Assembly (NCBI RefSeq): GCF_000308535.1
Contig: NZ_BAFW01000252.1
Span: 1-61,851, forward strand
Direction: 5' to 3'
DNA from: Nocardia cerradoensis NBRC 101014
GTDB taxonomy: Bacteria > Actinomycetota > Actinomycetes > Mycobacteriales > Mycobacteriaceae
Length of the DNA stretch: 61,851 bases
Part shown: positions 1 to 8,204 of the stretch, in pieces
Position numbering within the stretch: position 1 is the first letter of the stretch
How the letters are laid out: each line of letters starts with the position of its first letter
Program-made: the position numbers and the translations under genes
The notes under the pieces: generated by a model
What the model was told of the DNA's origin: nothing
The model's input: the letters and a program-made list of their open reading frames with translations, nothing else
Databases searched by the model: none

Positions 1-738
1 CAGCCGCCCGCCCAGGGACCCGGGCAGACGCCGGACGCCGGACGGCCCGGCCACAGCGGACCTCCCGACGGCCCCGGACACCCCGCGAACCCGCTGCAGG
101 GCACCCCTGGCGCGTCCGCGCCTACCGGGCACGGCGCCGGATGGTCCGAACCGGCCGGACGCCCCCAGCAGGGTCCCGACCCGTCGCAGCGCGTCGCCCC
201 CGAAGGACGCCCTCCCGCCGTGCAGCCGCCGCGGCGGGTCCCGACCGACGGCATGCGCCGTTCACCCACGCGGACACCGGAATCCGGGCCCGGCGGTGTG
301 CCGCCCGGCATGCCTCGGGAGCCGAGGGACGCGGAGGCGACCCAGGAGCTGCACGAACCCGCGAATCCGGGCAACCGGCCACCGGCCGGCGGCCACAACG
401 CTCCGGCTCCGGGGCCCCGGGGAGACCTCGGCTCCGCGATGCCGCCCGGTCCGCAGCAGACCACGTCCGACGCCGGGGAAGCCGGAGCGTCGACGGCACC
501 GGAGCGTGAGAATCCCACGCCCGCAGCCGAATCCGATGCCTCCGGAAATCCGTCCGACCACACCGCCGGACCCGGTGGGGACAACCGCAACAACATCGAA
601 CAGTGGATGGCGGACCTCCGCTCGTCCCGCCGCCGCCCCGAGCCGGAACCGGCCGATCCCGACGACGAGGGTAAGCACCGCACCAGCGGCCGCACGGTGA
701 GCGTCAACGAACTGCTGCGCCGCCAGAACCGGGACTGA
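1..738 (+). CDS. C-terminal part of a proline-rich, disordered protein (5' end outside window)
   Basis: The frame is open from the first base to a TGA at 736-738, so at least 245 residues are present and the start lies upstream. The visible part is almost entirely Pro/Gly/Arg/Ala-rich with no hydrophobic stretch and no recognisable catalytic motif. It ends in a basic and acidic segment followed by the short tail TVSVNELLRRQNRD, which has helix-forming character. Such tails occur on mycobacterial and nocardial membrane or cell-wall proteins whose folded domain is N-terminal, but that domain is not in view, so I assign no function. The frame choice rests on continuous openness and on the ordinary third-position GC pattern. 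Confidence 0.6.
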   Translation, partial: QPPAQGPGQTPDAGRPGHSGPPDGPGHPANPLQGTPGASAPTGHGAGWSEPAGRPQQGPDPSQRVAPEGRPPAVQPPRRVPTDGMRRSPTRTPESGPGGVPPGMPREPRDAEATQELHEPANPGNRPPAGGHNAPAPGPRGDLGSAMPPGPQQTTSDAGEAGASTAPERENPTPAAESDASGNPSDHTAGPGGDNRNNIEQWMADLRSSRRRPEPEPADPDDEGKHRTSGRTVSVNELLRRQNRD

Positions 739-808
739 TCCCCGGGCGCGGGCCGGAAGGTTCCCGTAACCGGCCCCCGCCCGGGGCTCGCGGCTCTACC
801 ATGCCCCC

Positions 809-1282
809 ATGCTGAACTCCGCGCGGATCGAGGCACGGGTACCCACACAGGATCTGGAACGAGCACGGCGTTGGTACGCCGAGAAACTCGGGCTGAACCC
901 CGTGGAGGAGCGGCCGGGCGGACTGCGCTACGAGGGGGCGGCAGGAGTGTTCTGCCTGTTCGCGTCGGCCGGAGCGGCCGACGGTTCCTTCACCCAACTG
1001 GCGTTCTACGTCGACGATATCGAGGCCACCGTGGCCGCCCTGCGGGAGCGCGGGGTCGTGTTCGAGGAGTATCCGGGCACGGTCGGCGGGATCATGGAGA
1101 TCGAGGGGAACTACCCGAGCAAAGGGCGCGCGGAACGGGGTGCGTGGTTTCGCGACAGCGAGGGCAACATGATCGGACTCGGCGAGGTCGTCGAGTACGC
1201 AGTTCGAGTGGGGGTTCGAGTGGGGATCAGAATCCCGACATCAGCTTCTTCCACTGCACGCCGAACGGATGTTTCGCGGTGA
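809..1282 (+). CDS. VOC-family (glyoxalase/bleomycin-resistance fold) protein
   Basis: 157 residues. The core follows the vicinal-oxygen-chelate pattern: an N-terminal strand (ARIEARVPTQDLERARRWYAEKLGLNP), a central FYVDDIEATVAALRERGV segment and a C-terminal WFRDSEGNMIGL strand-turn, so one complete beta-alpha-beta-beta-beta pair is present. Substrate cannot be told. The last 30 or so residues (Val/Arg/Ser-rich) lie beyond the fold and overlap the 3' end of the convergent DUF1707 gene by 56 nt, which suggests a read-on C-terminus rather than a functional extension. The ATG at 809 is the first start in frame before the fold. Confidence 0.8.
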   Translation: MLNSARIEARVPTQDLERARRWYAEKLGLNPVEERPGGLRYEGAAGVFCLFASAGAADGSFTQLAFYVDDIEATVAALRERGVVFEEYPGTVGGIMEIEGNYPSKGRAERGAWFRDSEGNMIGLGEVVEYAVRVGVRVGIRIPTSASSTARRTDVSR

Positions 1283-1913
1283 TCGAGCTGAACCGGCTGC
1301 GCCCGTGCACGACGATGTGCAGCGGTCCGATCGGCGGGCCGGTGCGCACCTTGTTGTTGGCGCTGGAGCCGATCAACTCCACGCCGTTGAGGTCGACGGT
1401 CGCCTCACCGGGCAGAATCATGGTCAGCGAGCTGCAGAAATCGTCGACCCGGATCTCGACCACCTGGGTCGACATCACGGCTTGGGTGAAATCCAGGGTG
1501 ACGCCGGAGAGGTAGCTGTTGACATACAGCGACGGCGGCACCTGCCACGGTCCCTTGCGGGTGACGCCGGACAGCCGCGGCCGAATCGCGGTTTCCGCCT
1601 CGGTGCGTCCACCGGGAGCGCCCCACCGCCATGTCGGAGCCGGACCGGTCGGCTGGGTGGGATTCGGTTGTCCCGCAAGGCGAATCCCGGGCAGGTCGAT
1701 CAGGACGGCGTTGAGTTCACCGCGCGTCTTGGCCGCCAGCGCGGTATCCATCCGCTCGCTGAACTCGCCCAGCGACAGCATGCCCAGCCCGACCGCGCGC
1801 TGCAGCAGGGTCCCGACATGTTCGCGTTCGGTATCCGACACCCGCAGGTCACGGTCGCCCACGGCTCCCCCGGTTCCCGCGGACCCCGGGGCGGAAACGG
1901 TCTCACCACCCAT
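1227..1913 (-). CDS. DUF1707 domain protein with LiaF-like C-terminal region
   Basis: 228 residues from the ATG at 1913; an in-frame GTG lies at 1919. Residues 20-75 (DLRVSDTEREHVGTLLQRAV through ELNAVLIDLPG) are a DUF1707 domain, a short helical module common in actinobacteria. After a Pro-rich linker, residues 125-228 form repeated short beta segments of the type seen in LiaF/DUF2154 cell-wall-stress proteins. No transmembrane segment is evident. The gene starts 59 nt after the response-regulator stop on the same strand and is probably the last gene of that operon, which suggests a role in sensing or damping envelope stress. That function is inferred from context. Confidence 0.7.
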   Translation of the reverse strand: MGGETVSAPGSAGTGGAVGDRDLRVSDTEREHVGTLLQRAVGLGMLSLGEFSERMDTALAAKTRGELNAVLIDLPGIRLAGQPNPTQPTGPAPTWRWGAPGGRTEAETAIRPRLSGVTRKGPWQVPPSLYVNSYLSGVTLDFTQAVMSTQVVEIRVDDFCSSLTMILPGEATVDLNGVELIGSSANNKVRTGPPIGPLHIVVHGRSRFSSITAKHPFGVQWKKLMSGF

Positions 1914-1972
1914 GTCCACGAGGCTACCGACGCCGCGGCCCGAGCACATCAGGGCAATCCCTGATCCGGCCC

Positions 1973-2644
1973 CTATTCGAGGCCCTGTTCGATGGCGTAC
2001 CGGGTGAGTTCGACCCGGTTGCCGAGCTGCAGTTTGCGTAGCGTCGCCTGCACGTGGTTCTCGACCGTGCGGTGGCTGACGCTCAGCCTGGTCGCGATCT
2101 GTTTCGCCGACAGCCCCTTGGCCACCAGCCGCAACACCTCGGTCTCTCGCTCGGTGAGCACCGGGCGCTCGGCGCCGGTGCCCGCTCCCGCCCCGGCGAT
2201 GCGACGAAATTCGCCCAGCACCACACCGGCCAGGCCGGGCGTGAACACCGCCTGGCCCGCGGCCGTCGCCCGCACCGCGTCGATCAGTTCGGCCGCCGAC
2301 GCGCTCTTGACCAGATAGCCGCTGGCCCCGGCCTTGATGGCCTCCAGCACGTCCCCGCGTTCGTCCGAGGCGGAGAGCACCAGCACCCGGCTGCGCGGCG
2401 AGACGCGCAGCACCTCGGCGGTGGCCTGGGCGCCGGTGCCGTCGGGCAGTTGCATATCCATCAGCACGACGTCCGGACCGACCGCGGCGGCCCGCCGCGC
2501 CGCCGTGCCGACACCGTCGGCCGTCGCCACCACCCGGAAACCGGCCTCGGTGAGGTCGCGGGACACGCCGTCGCGCCACATCGGATGGTCGTCGACCACC
2601 ATCACCGAAACATCGTGTGCTGCCGCGTCTTCCGATCCGCTCAT
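1973..2644 (-). CDS. NarL/LuxR-family response regulator (MacR-like)
   Basis: 223 residues from the ATG at 2644. The receiver domain spans about residues 12-130, with acidic pocket VDDHP, phospho-acceptor Asp63 in VLMDMQLPDG and the conserved Lys in SGYLVKSAS. The C-terminal LuxR helix-turn-helix (LTERETEVLRLVAKGLSAKQIA to VENHVQATLRKL) should bind DNA. The start was chosen because ATG 2644 overlaps the kinase stop by 4 nt (ATGA), implying translational coupling; a longer version from 2680 would run into the kinase. It is the cognate partner of the upstream kinase. Confidence 0.92.
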   Translation of the reverse strand: MSGSEDAAAHDVSVMVVDDHPMWRDGVSRDLTEAGFRVVATADGVGTAARRAAAVGPDVVLMDMQLPDGTGAQATAEVLRVSPRSRVLVLSASDERGDVLEAIKAGASGYLVKSASAAELIDAVRATAAGQAVFTPGLAGVVLGEFRRIAGAGAGTGAERPVLTERETEVLRLVAKGLSAKQIATRLSVSHRTVENHVQATLRKLQLGNRVELTRYAIEQGLE

Positions 2645-3852
2645 CGCCGCTCCCCGTCGCGTGGAATCCGGAATTCCCATTCGGTGCCGTCGGTGGTGTC
2701 GAGCAGTTCCGCGGTGCCGCCCAGCGCTTCGATCCGCCCCACGATGGAATGCGAGACGCCCATCCGTCCTTCGGCGACCGCGGCCGGCAGCCGGCCGGGC
2801 GCGATCCCCGGCCCGTCGTCGCGCACACTGACCACCACCCCGTCACCCATATCCTCCAGCAGCACATAGGCTTTCGCCTCGACTCCGGCGTGCAGCGCGG
2901 TATTGGACAGCGCGGCACCGACAGCGGCGGCGATCTCGCGGGCGGTCCATCCGCCGATCGTCACCGGCTCTCCGGGCGCGGACACGGAGATCGACGGCGC
3001 GGCGAACGCGGACAACAGGGAGCGCAGATCTTCGCGGGCGCCGAGAGTCGAACCGTTTCGGCCCTGTTCGGAGATCAGCACCCGGAGCGCGACTTCCTGT
3101 TCCCGCGCCCGGTCGGCCAATTCGGCTGTGGTGCCGCCTATTTCGCTACCTCGGCGACTGATGTAGGCGAGAACCTGCAGCACCCCGTCGTGTACTTCGC
3201 GGGCGAGTCGTTCGCGTTCGGCGGTGGCGGCGGTCAACCGCATCGCCTGTTCGAGTTGCCGCTGCGCGCGCCGCGCCGTCGCCGCCGCCAGCCCGATGGC
3301 GAGCCCGACCGAAACCAGCACGGGCGCAGTCGCATCCGACCACAGATCCAGTTCCCACTGTTCGCGCACCACGACGCTCGCCACCGAGATCGCCAGCCCG
3401 GCCGCCACACCGCCGAGCGCACCCCATTCGATCGCCGCCGACATCACCGCATTCGCCACCCACAGCGTGGTCGGCACGGTCTGATGGCCGTGGTACCAGG
3501 GGTAGTCGGCGACCAGCCGGGTCGCCGCCATCAACCCGGCGGCGACCGCCAGATCACCGATCACCACCGCGCGGCGCTCCCACCCGGTGACCGACCAGCG
3601 CGAGAGCCACAGCGCCGAGACGACCGACCAGAACACCAGAATGCCGATCAGCACCCAGCTCAGCGGCTGCCGCTGGTACGACGACACCGAGGCGAACTGC
3701 TGGCCCACCGCGTAGAGCATCGTGACCAGACGAAACACCTGTGCCGCCCGCCACAGCGGCGCGGTCGCGGCTGTCGGTCCGGGCGCGGTCGAGTCGGCGG
3801 GCGGCGCGGCGCCCGCGGACTCAGCCTTCGTCCGCATCACCGCCGCCCGCAT
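2641..3852 (-). CDS. MacS-type sensor histidine kinase (DUF5931-like membrane domain)
   Basis: 403 residues (ATG 3852; ATG 3837 is also possible). Several hydrophobic segments occupy residues 40-190, as in the membrane sensor region of actinobacterial MacS kinases. The HisKA_3 phosphotransfer motif LAREVHDGVLQVL places the phosphorylated His at about residue 221, and the HATPase_c domain shows an N-box (ALSNTALHAG) and a G-box (VSVRDDGPGIAPGRL). The gene overlaps the 3' end of the AI-2E-type permease gene upstream and the regulator gene downstream, so the three are probably co-transcribed. The stimulus is unknown; the family is linked to envelope or antibiotic stress. Confidence 0.9.
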   Translation of the reverse strand: MRAAVMRTKAESAGAAPPADSTAPGPTAATAPLWRAAQVFRLVTMLYAVGQQFASVSSYQRQPLSWVLIGILVFWSVVSALWLSRWSVTGWERRAVVIGDLAVAAGLMAATRLVADYPWYHGHQTVPTTLWVANAVMSAAIEWGALGGVAAGLAISVASVVVREQWELDLWSDATAPVLVSVGLAIGLAAATARRAQRQLEQAMRLTAATAERERLAREVHDGVLQVLAYISRRGSEIGGTTAELADRAREQEVALRVLISEQGRNGSTLGAREDLRSLLSAFAAPSISVSAPGEPVTIGGWTAREIAAAVGAALSNTALHAGVEAKAYVLLEDMGDGVVVSVRDDGPGIAPGRLPAAVAEGRMGVSHSIVGRIEALGGTAELLDTTDGTEWEFRIPRDGERR

Positions 3853-5110
3853 CCGACCGCGATTCGGCCGGTCGATACCGGCCCGGGTCGGGCCGGTCGG
3901 GATCGGCGTGGAACATCGGCTCCCCCGGTTCGCCGGTATTGAGTTCCTGATACAGCTCTTCCGGACTGCCGACCAGCAGCGAGCGGATCGCGGTATTCAT
4001 CACCGCGACGAACGGCACCGCCAGCAGACCGCCCGCGATACCGGCCAGCACCACGCCGGCCGTGATCGCCAGCACCACCGCCAGCGGATGGATGCGGACC
4101 GCGCGCCCCAGCAACAACGGTTGCAGCACATGGCCTTCCAGCTGCATCACCGCCACCGTGATGCCGAGCACGATCAGCGCGGTGACGAAACCTTTCGTCA
4201 TCAAGGCCAGGAAAACCGCGATGAAACCCGCGAGCAGCGAGCCGACGATCGGGATGAACGCGCCGATGAACACCAGCGACGCCAGCGGAAGAGCCAGCGG
4301 CACACTCAGAATCGCCAACCCGGCGCCGATGCCGATGGCGTCGACGGCCGCCACCACGACGGTGGCGCGCACGAATCCGATCAGCGTGCCGAAGCCGAGC
4401 CGCCCGGCGGTGCGCACCCGTTCGCGTTGCGGGGTCGGCACGATCCGGGTCACGAAATTCCAGATCTGGTCGCCGCCGTAGAGGAAGAAGATCAGGATGA
4501 ACAGCGTCAGGAAGGCGCCGGTGAGGAATTCGCCGACCGCGGCGGCGGTGGTCAGCGCGCCGCTGGTCAGCGAATCCTGATTGGCCTCCAGCGTTTTGAT
4601 GATCGTATTGCCGCCGTTGCGGATCTGATCGTTGCTCAGATGCAGCGGCCCGTTGATCAGCCAGTCCTGCACGGTGTGGATGCTGGTCTTGAATTCGTCG
4701 GTCAGCTGCGGCACACCGGTGATGAACTGCTCGATGACGAAGGTGAAGATCCCCGCCAGCAGGCCCAGCGATCCGACCAGGGCCACGAATACACCGATGC
4801 CGCGCGGGATTCCGAGGCGTTGCAGCAGATCCACCAGCGGCGAGAGCAGCGCCGCCGCGAGCAGGGCGATCGCGACCGGAATGACGACCGTGGTCAGCTT
4901 GTGCGCCAGATAGGCGACCGCCAGCACCGCCACCAGGATGATCAACAGTCGCCAGCACCATTCGGCGCCCTGGCGCACCAGTGGATGCACCGAGTCGGCG
5001 GCGGTACGCTCGCGCCCGCGAACGGATGCGGTACGGCCCGAAGCCGCCGATGCGACGCCCGCCGGGGCAGGCTCGGCCGGATTCCACGAGGTCTTGCTGT
5101 CCGCACTCAC
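3821..5110 (-). CDS. AI-2E family transporter / permease
   Basis: 429 residues from a GTG at 5110. About eight hydrophobic segments run between residues 55 and 385, with the family's typical paired N-terminal helices, a soluble middle segment (about 130-190) and the conserved FIPIVGSLLAG region. The N- and C-terminal tails are charged and disordered. Members range from autoinducer-2 exporters to sodium/proton antiporters and most have unknown cargo, so AI-2 transport should not be assumed. The 3' end overlaps the start of the histidine kinase gene, placing this permease first in a permease-kinase-regulator-DUF1707 operon. Confidence 0.85.
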   Translation of the reverse strand: MSADSKTSWNPAEPAPAGVASAASGRTASVRGRERTAADSVHPLVRQGAEWCWRLLIILVAVLAVAYLAHKLTTVVIPVAIALLAAALLSPLVDLLQRLGIPRGIGVFVALVGSLGLLAGIFTFVIEQFITGVPQLTDEFKTSIHTVQDWLINGPLHLSNDQIRNGGNTIIKTLEANQDSLTSGALTTAAAVGEFLTGAFLTLFILIFFLYGGDQIWNFVTRIVPTPQRERVRTAGRLGFGTLIGFVRATVVVAAVDAIGIGAGLAILSVPLALPLASLVFIGAFIPIVGSLLAGFIAVFLALMTKGFVTALIVLGITVAVMQLEGHVLQPLLLGRAVRIHPLAVVLAITAGVVLAGIAGGLLAVPFVAVMNTAIRSLLVGSPEELYQELNTGEPGEPMFHADPDRPDPGRYRPAESRSDAGGGDADEG

Positions 5111-5201
5111 GCCGCGAGCCTATCGGCCGGGGACGTAACCGGCACGTGTCCGCTCCGCCCGAATCCGGTGACCTACGACGCGTCCCGCTAGATTGGTCAA
5201 C

Positions 5202-6710
5202 GTGTCAGCGCCTCTGGAAGCGGTCAAACAGACCATGCGAACGCGCTGGCCGCTGTACCTCGCATCCATGCTGGCGGCCAATGCCTTCGGTGCGGTCCTG
5301 GTCTACGCGTTCATCCAGTACGGGCTGCCCGCGCCCGAGGGCACGCCGAACGGATTGCGGCGCGCCGGTCTGCTGCTTCCGGCGCTGGTCTTCTCGATCG
5401 GCGGATTCCTGAGCGTCACCGCCTCGGCGTTGATGCTGCGTCCGGTGATGCGCTGGCAGATGCGCGGCGGGCCGCCCAGTCGCCAGGAACAGATGGCGGC
5501 CCTGCACGCGCCGCTGCGGCAGTCCATCCTGCACCTGCTGTTGTGGCTGGTGGGCGGTGCGGTGCTGGCCGCGCGGATCATCGTGGAAACGCCCGAGCTC
5601 GCGGGCGCGGTGATCGTCACCGAATGTATGGCCGCCACCATCGTGTTCGGTTTCACCTACATGCTGGGTGAGCGGATTCTGCGGCCGGTCGCCGCGCACG
5701 CGCTGACCACCGGCACCTTCGATCACACCCTCACCCCCGGCGTCGGCACGCGCATGGCGATGACCTGGGGTATGGGTACGTTCGCGCCGACCATCGCGAT
5801 CGTGCTGCTGTGCGTCACCCAGATCACCTCGCAGGTGCATTTCTCGGCGCAGTCGCTGGCCATCTCCATTCTGCTGCTCTGCGGCGTGGTGATCATGCAG
5901 GCGCTGGCGCTGTCGATGCTCACCGGGTCGAGCATCTCCGACCCGGTGCGCCAGCTCTCCCGCGCGATCAACCGGGTGCAGGCGGGTGCGCGCGATGTGC
6001 AGGTCGAAGTCTTCGACGGCAGTGAGATCGGCCTGCTGCAGGTCGGTTTCAACCGCATGATGGAAGAGGCCGCGCAGCGCCGCGAACTGCAGGAACTGTT
6101 CGGCCAGCACGTCGGCGAGGAAGTGGCCCGCCGAGCGCTGGAGTACGGCACCGAACTGGGTGGTGAAACCCGGTTCGTGGCCGTGCTGTTCGTCGATATG
6201 GTCGGCTCCACTGCCACCGCCGCCGAGCGGCCGCCCACCGAGGTGGTCAGCCTGCTCAACGAATTCTTCCGGGTGGTGGTCGATGTGGTCGACCGGCACA
6301 ACGGCCTGATCAACAAGTTCGTCGGCGATGCCGCGCTGGCGATCTTCGGTGCGCCCCTGGACCGTCCGGACGCCCCGACCGCCGCGCTGGCCGCGGCCCG
6401 CGACCTGCGCGAGGCGCTGCGCGAGGTGCAGGGCCTGGACATCGGCATCGGCGTCTCGGCCGGCCTCGCCGTCGCCGGCAATATCGGCGCCGCGAATCGC
6501 TTCGAGTACACGGTGATCGGCGATCCGGTGAACGAGGCCTCGCGGCTCACCGAATTGGCGAAGGAACATCCGGGCCGCGTCCTGGCCTCGGGCAGCGCCC
6601 TGTACTTCGCCGACGACGACGAACAGAAGCAGTGGATCTCCGGCGACGAGGTGCAGTTGCGCGGTCGCCGCCGCAAGACCAGGCTCGCGTGGCCGAAGGC
6701 CCTGGGCTGA
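5202..6710 (+). CDS. Membrane-bound class III adenylate/guanylate cyclase with HAMP domain
   Basis: 502 residues from GTG 5202 (an in-frame TTG lies at 5193). Six hydrophobic segments fill residues 15-260, followed by a HAMP linker (about 255-310) and a class III cyclase domain. Metal-binding and catalytic features are visible: FVDMVGSTA, the second Asp in KFVGDAALAIFG, and RFEYTVIGDPVNEASRL. The layout matches the mycobacterial Rv1318c/Rv1319c/Rv1320c/Rv3645 group, so it likely makes cAMP at the membrane. It is divergent from the AI-2E permease gene with only about 90 nt between, so the two may share a regulatory region. Confidence 0.9.
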   Translation: MSAPLEAVKQTMRTRWPLYLASMLAANAFGAVLVYAFIQYGLPAPEGTPNGLRRAGLLLPALVFSIGGFLSVTASALMLRPVMRWQMRGGPPSRQEQMAALHAPLRQSILHLLLWLVGGAVLAARIIVETPELAGAVIVTECMAATIVFGFTYMLGERILRPVAAHALTTGTFDHTLTPGVGTRMAMTWGMGTFAPTIAIVLLCVTQITSQVHFSAQSLAISILLLCGVVIMQALALSMLTGSSISDPVRQLSRAINRVQAGARDVQVEVFDGSEIGLLQVGFNRMMEEAAQRRELQELFGQHVGEEVARRALEYGTELGGETRFVAVLFVDMVGSTATAAERPPTEVVSLLNEFFRVVVDVVDRHNGLINKFVGDAALAIFGAPLDRPDAPTAALAAARDLREALREVQGLDIGIGVSAGLAVAGNIGAANRFEYTVIGDPVNEASRLTELAKEHPGRVLASGSALYFADDDEQKQWISGDEVQLRGRRRKTRLAWPKALG

Positions 6711-6720
6711 CCAGCTCCGG

Positions 6721-7605
6721 CTACACCTTCCCGGAACCCGCCAGTTCCTCCACGATCCGCTCCAGTCCCGACTCCGCCCGGCCGTCGGCGATCATCCGAT
6801 CGATCAGGTTCTTGATCGGCGCGACGACATCGAGCGCCACCCCGGCATCGCGGCTGGCGCGCACGATCGCGTCGAACGCGGATTTGTGGAATCGCGCCGG
6901 TTGCGCCTCGTCGGTGTAGTCGCCGCTGTCGATCACCGCGGCGTAGGCCGGCATCAACGCCGCCATCGCGGTGACATAGGCGGCGGCCCGCGGCGCGAAC
7001 TCGGTGGCGGTGACCCCGGCCGAGCGAACCATGGCGGCGCCGTGGAAGAAGCCGGTGAACATGGCGTACATCCCGGCCAGCAGGGCGAAATCGAGCAGTG
7101 CGGCGGTGCCGGCATCCTCGCCGAAATACTCTGCGGTGGCGAGCTTTTCGAGGTCGGTCCGGAATCGCTCGAAGACCGCGGCGGACCCGCTGTAGAGGAT
7201 CGACGCACCGGGGCCGCCGATCATCGGCGGCACCGCCATGATGCCGCCGTCCAGGAAGTCGATCCCCCGGGCCGCCGCCCACCGGCCCAGCTCACGTGAA
7301 TCGTCCGGAGCGGTGCTGGTGAGGTTGATCAGCGCCTTGCCGCGCAACCGATCCGCCACCGGGTCGAGGACCTGATGCACCGAGGAATGGTCGCTGAGCA
7401 CGGTCAGCACGAGCTCGGCGGCATCGATCGCGGCGGCGGGATCGACGCTGCTCACAGCACCGAGCGCGACGAGTTCGCTGTCCTTGCCGGGGGTCCGGTT
7501 CCAGACGGCGGTGGGATTGCCGGCCCCGGTGAGGACGGTGGCGACGGCCCGGCCCATCGGGCCCAGGCCCAGCACGGCCACGGTGGTGTGTGCGTTCGCG
7601 GTCAT
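6721..7605 (-). CDS. Imine reductase / reductive aminase family oxidoreductase (Asp type)
   Basis: 294 residues from ATG 7605, preceded by AGGAG. The N-terminal Rossmann fold has the dinucleotide motif GLGPMG and VWNRTPGK, which in imine reductases favours NADPH. The C-terminal half matches the dimer-forming RedAm-like domain. Asn94 (INLTS), Asp172 (LLDFALL) and Tyr180 (GMY) fall at the positions and with the 8-residue Asp-Tyr spacing I recall for the active site of fungal AspRedAm (N93, D169, Y177). It probably reduces imines or couples ketones with amines; the natural substrate is unknown. It is divergent from an HxlR regulator, its likely controller. Confidence 0.85.
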   Translation of the reverse strand: MTANAHTTVAVLGLGPMGRAVATVLTGAGNPTAVWNRTPGKDSELVALGAVSSVDPAAAIDAAELVLTVLSDHSSVHQVLDPVADRLRGKALINLTSTAPDDSRELGRWAAARGIDFLDGGIMAVPPMIGGPGASILYSGSAAVFERFRTDLEKLATAEYFGEDAGTAALLDFALLAGMYAMFTGFFHGAAMVRSAGVTATEFAPRAAAYVTAMAALMPAYAAVIDSGDYTDEAQPARFHKSAFDAIVRASRDAGVALDVVAPIKNLIDRMIADGRAESGLERIVEELAGSGKV

Positions 7606-7676
7606 CGAGATACTCCTGTTGTTCGGGTGGATGCTGGGCGCGCCGTCATCCACCCTGGTCACCGCGAGTTGTCGGG

Positions 7677-7729
7677 ACAAGTACCTACTATTCGGTGCGG
7701 TACCCACCAACAGGTAGGTGAACAGGTAG
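7677..7729. promoter_or_regulatory. Putative HxlR operator between imine reductase and HxlR genes
   Basis: AACAGGTAG occurs twice in the same orientation (7709-7717 and 7721-7729, period 12 bp). A related inverted element, ACAAGTACCTAC, lies at 7677-7688. The cluster sits directly in front of the HxlR start and within the 133-bp divergent spacer, so autoregulation plus control of the reductase is a reasonable inference. No promoter boxes were assigned. Confidence 0.45.
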
Positions 7730-7738
7730 CGAGGGTGG

Positions 7739-8122
7739 ATGGGCGCGAAAAGATTCGGTCCGTACTTCTGCGGGATCGACGCCGCGATGGATGTCGTCAG
7801 CGGTAAGTGGAAAGGGCTGATCCTCTGGGAACTCGAGAACTACGGCGTCCGGCGGTTCGGTGAACTGCGGCGCGGCCTGCCGGGAGTCTCGGAGAAGATG
7901 CTGATCCAGCAACTGCGCGAACTCGAGGAGGACGGTCTGATCGACCGGCAGGCCCACCCCGAGGTGCCGCCGCGAGTCGAGTACCGCCTCACCGACCTGG
8001 GCCGATCGCTGAACACCGCACTCGAACCGCTCGGCGCGTGGGGCCGTGCGCGGATCGACCGCATCGGCGCCGCGCGCGTGACGGCGCCGGACACCCCGTC
8101 CCGCGCTGTCACGGCCGGTTGA
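7739..8122 (+). CDS. HxlR-family winged-helix regulator
   Basis: 127 residues. The family pattern is complete: a Cys near the N-terminus (Cys11, FCGIDAAMDVV), SGKWKGLILWEL, RRFGELRRGLPGVSEKMLIQQLRELEEDGLI and the wing PRVEYRLTDLG. HxlR proteins are dimeric DNA-binding switches that often respond to aldehydes, quinones or redox state through that Cys. It faces the imine reductase gene across 133 bp containing repeated AACAGGTAG elements. A second pair of the same architecture is found at 12.8-14.2 kb. Confidence 0.9.
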   Translation: MGAKRFGPYFCGIDAAMDVVSGKWKGLILWELENYGVRRFGELRRGLPGVSEKMLIQQLRELEEDGLIDRQAHPEVPPRVEYRLTDLGRSLNTALEPLGAWGRARIDRIGAARVTAPDTPSRAVTAG

Positions 8123-8131
8123 CCCGGGACC

Positions 8132-8183
8132 ACGCGTCCGCTGCCGCCTTCGTGGTTACGCGTCCGCTGCCGCCTTCGGGCCC
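8132..8183. repeat. 26-bp tandem repeat, two copies
   Basis: The 21-base core ACGCGTCCGCTGCCGCCTTC(G) is identical at 8132-8152 and 8158-8178, a 26-bp period. It fills the gap between the HxlR stop and the next gene's GTG start and may carry no function. Confidence 0.7.
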
Positions 8184-8204
8184 GGCCCCACTAGGCTGGG
8201 CGTC

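Noticed and set aside
1914..2918. Upstream extension of the DUF1707 frame
   Set aside because: It overlaps the response regulator and kinase in another frame; the domain starts after the ATG at 1913.
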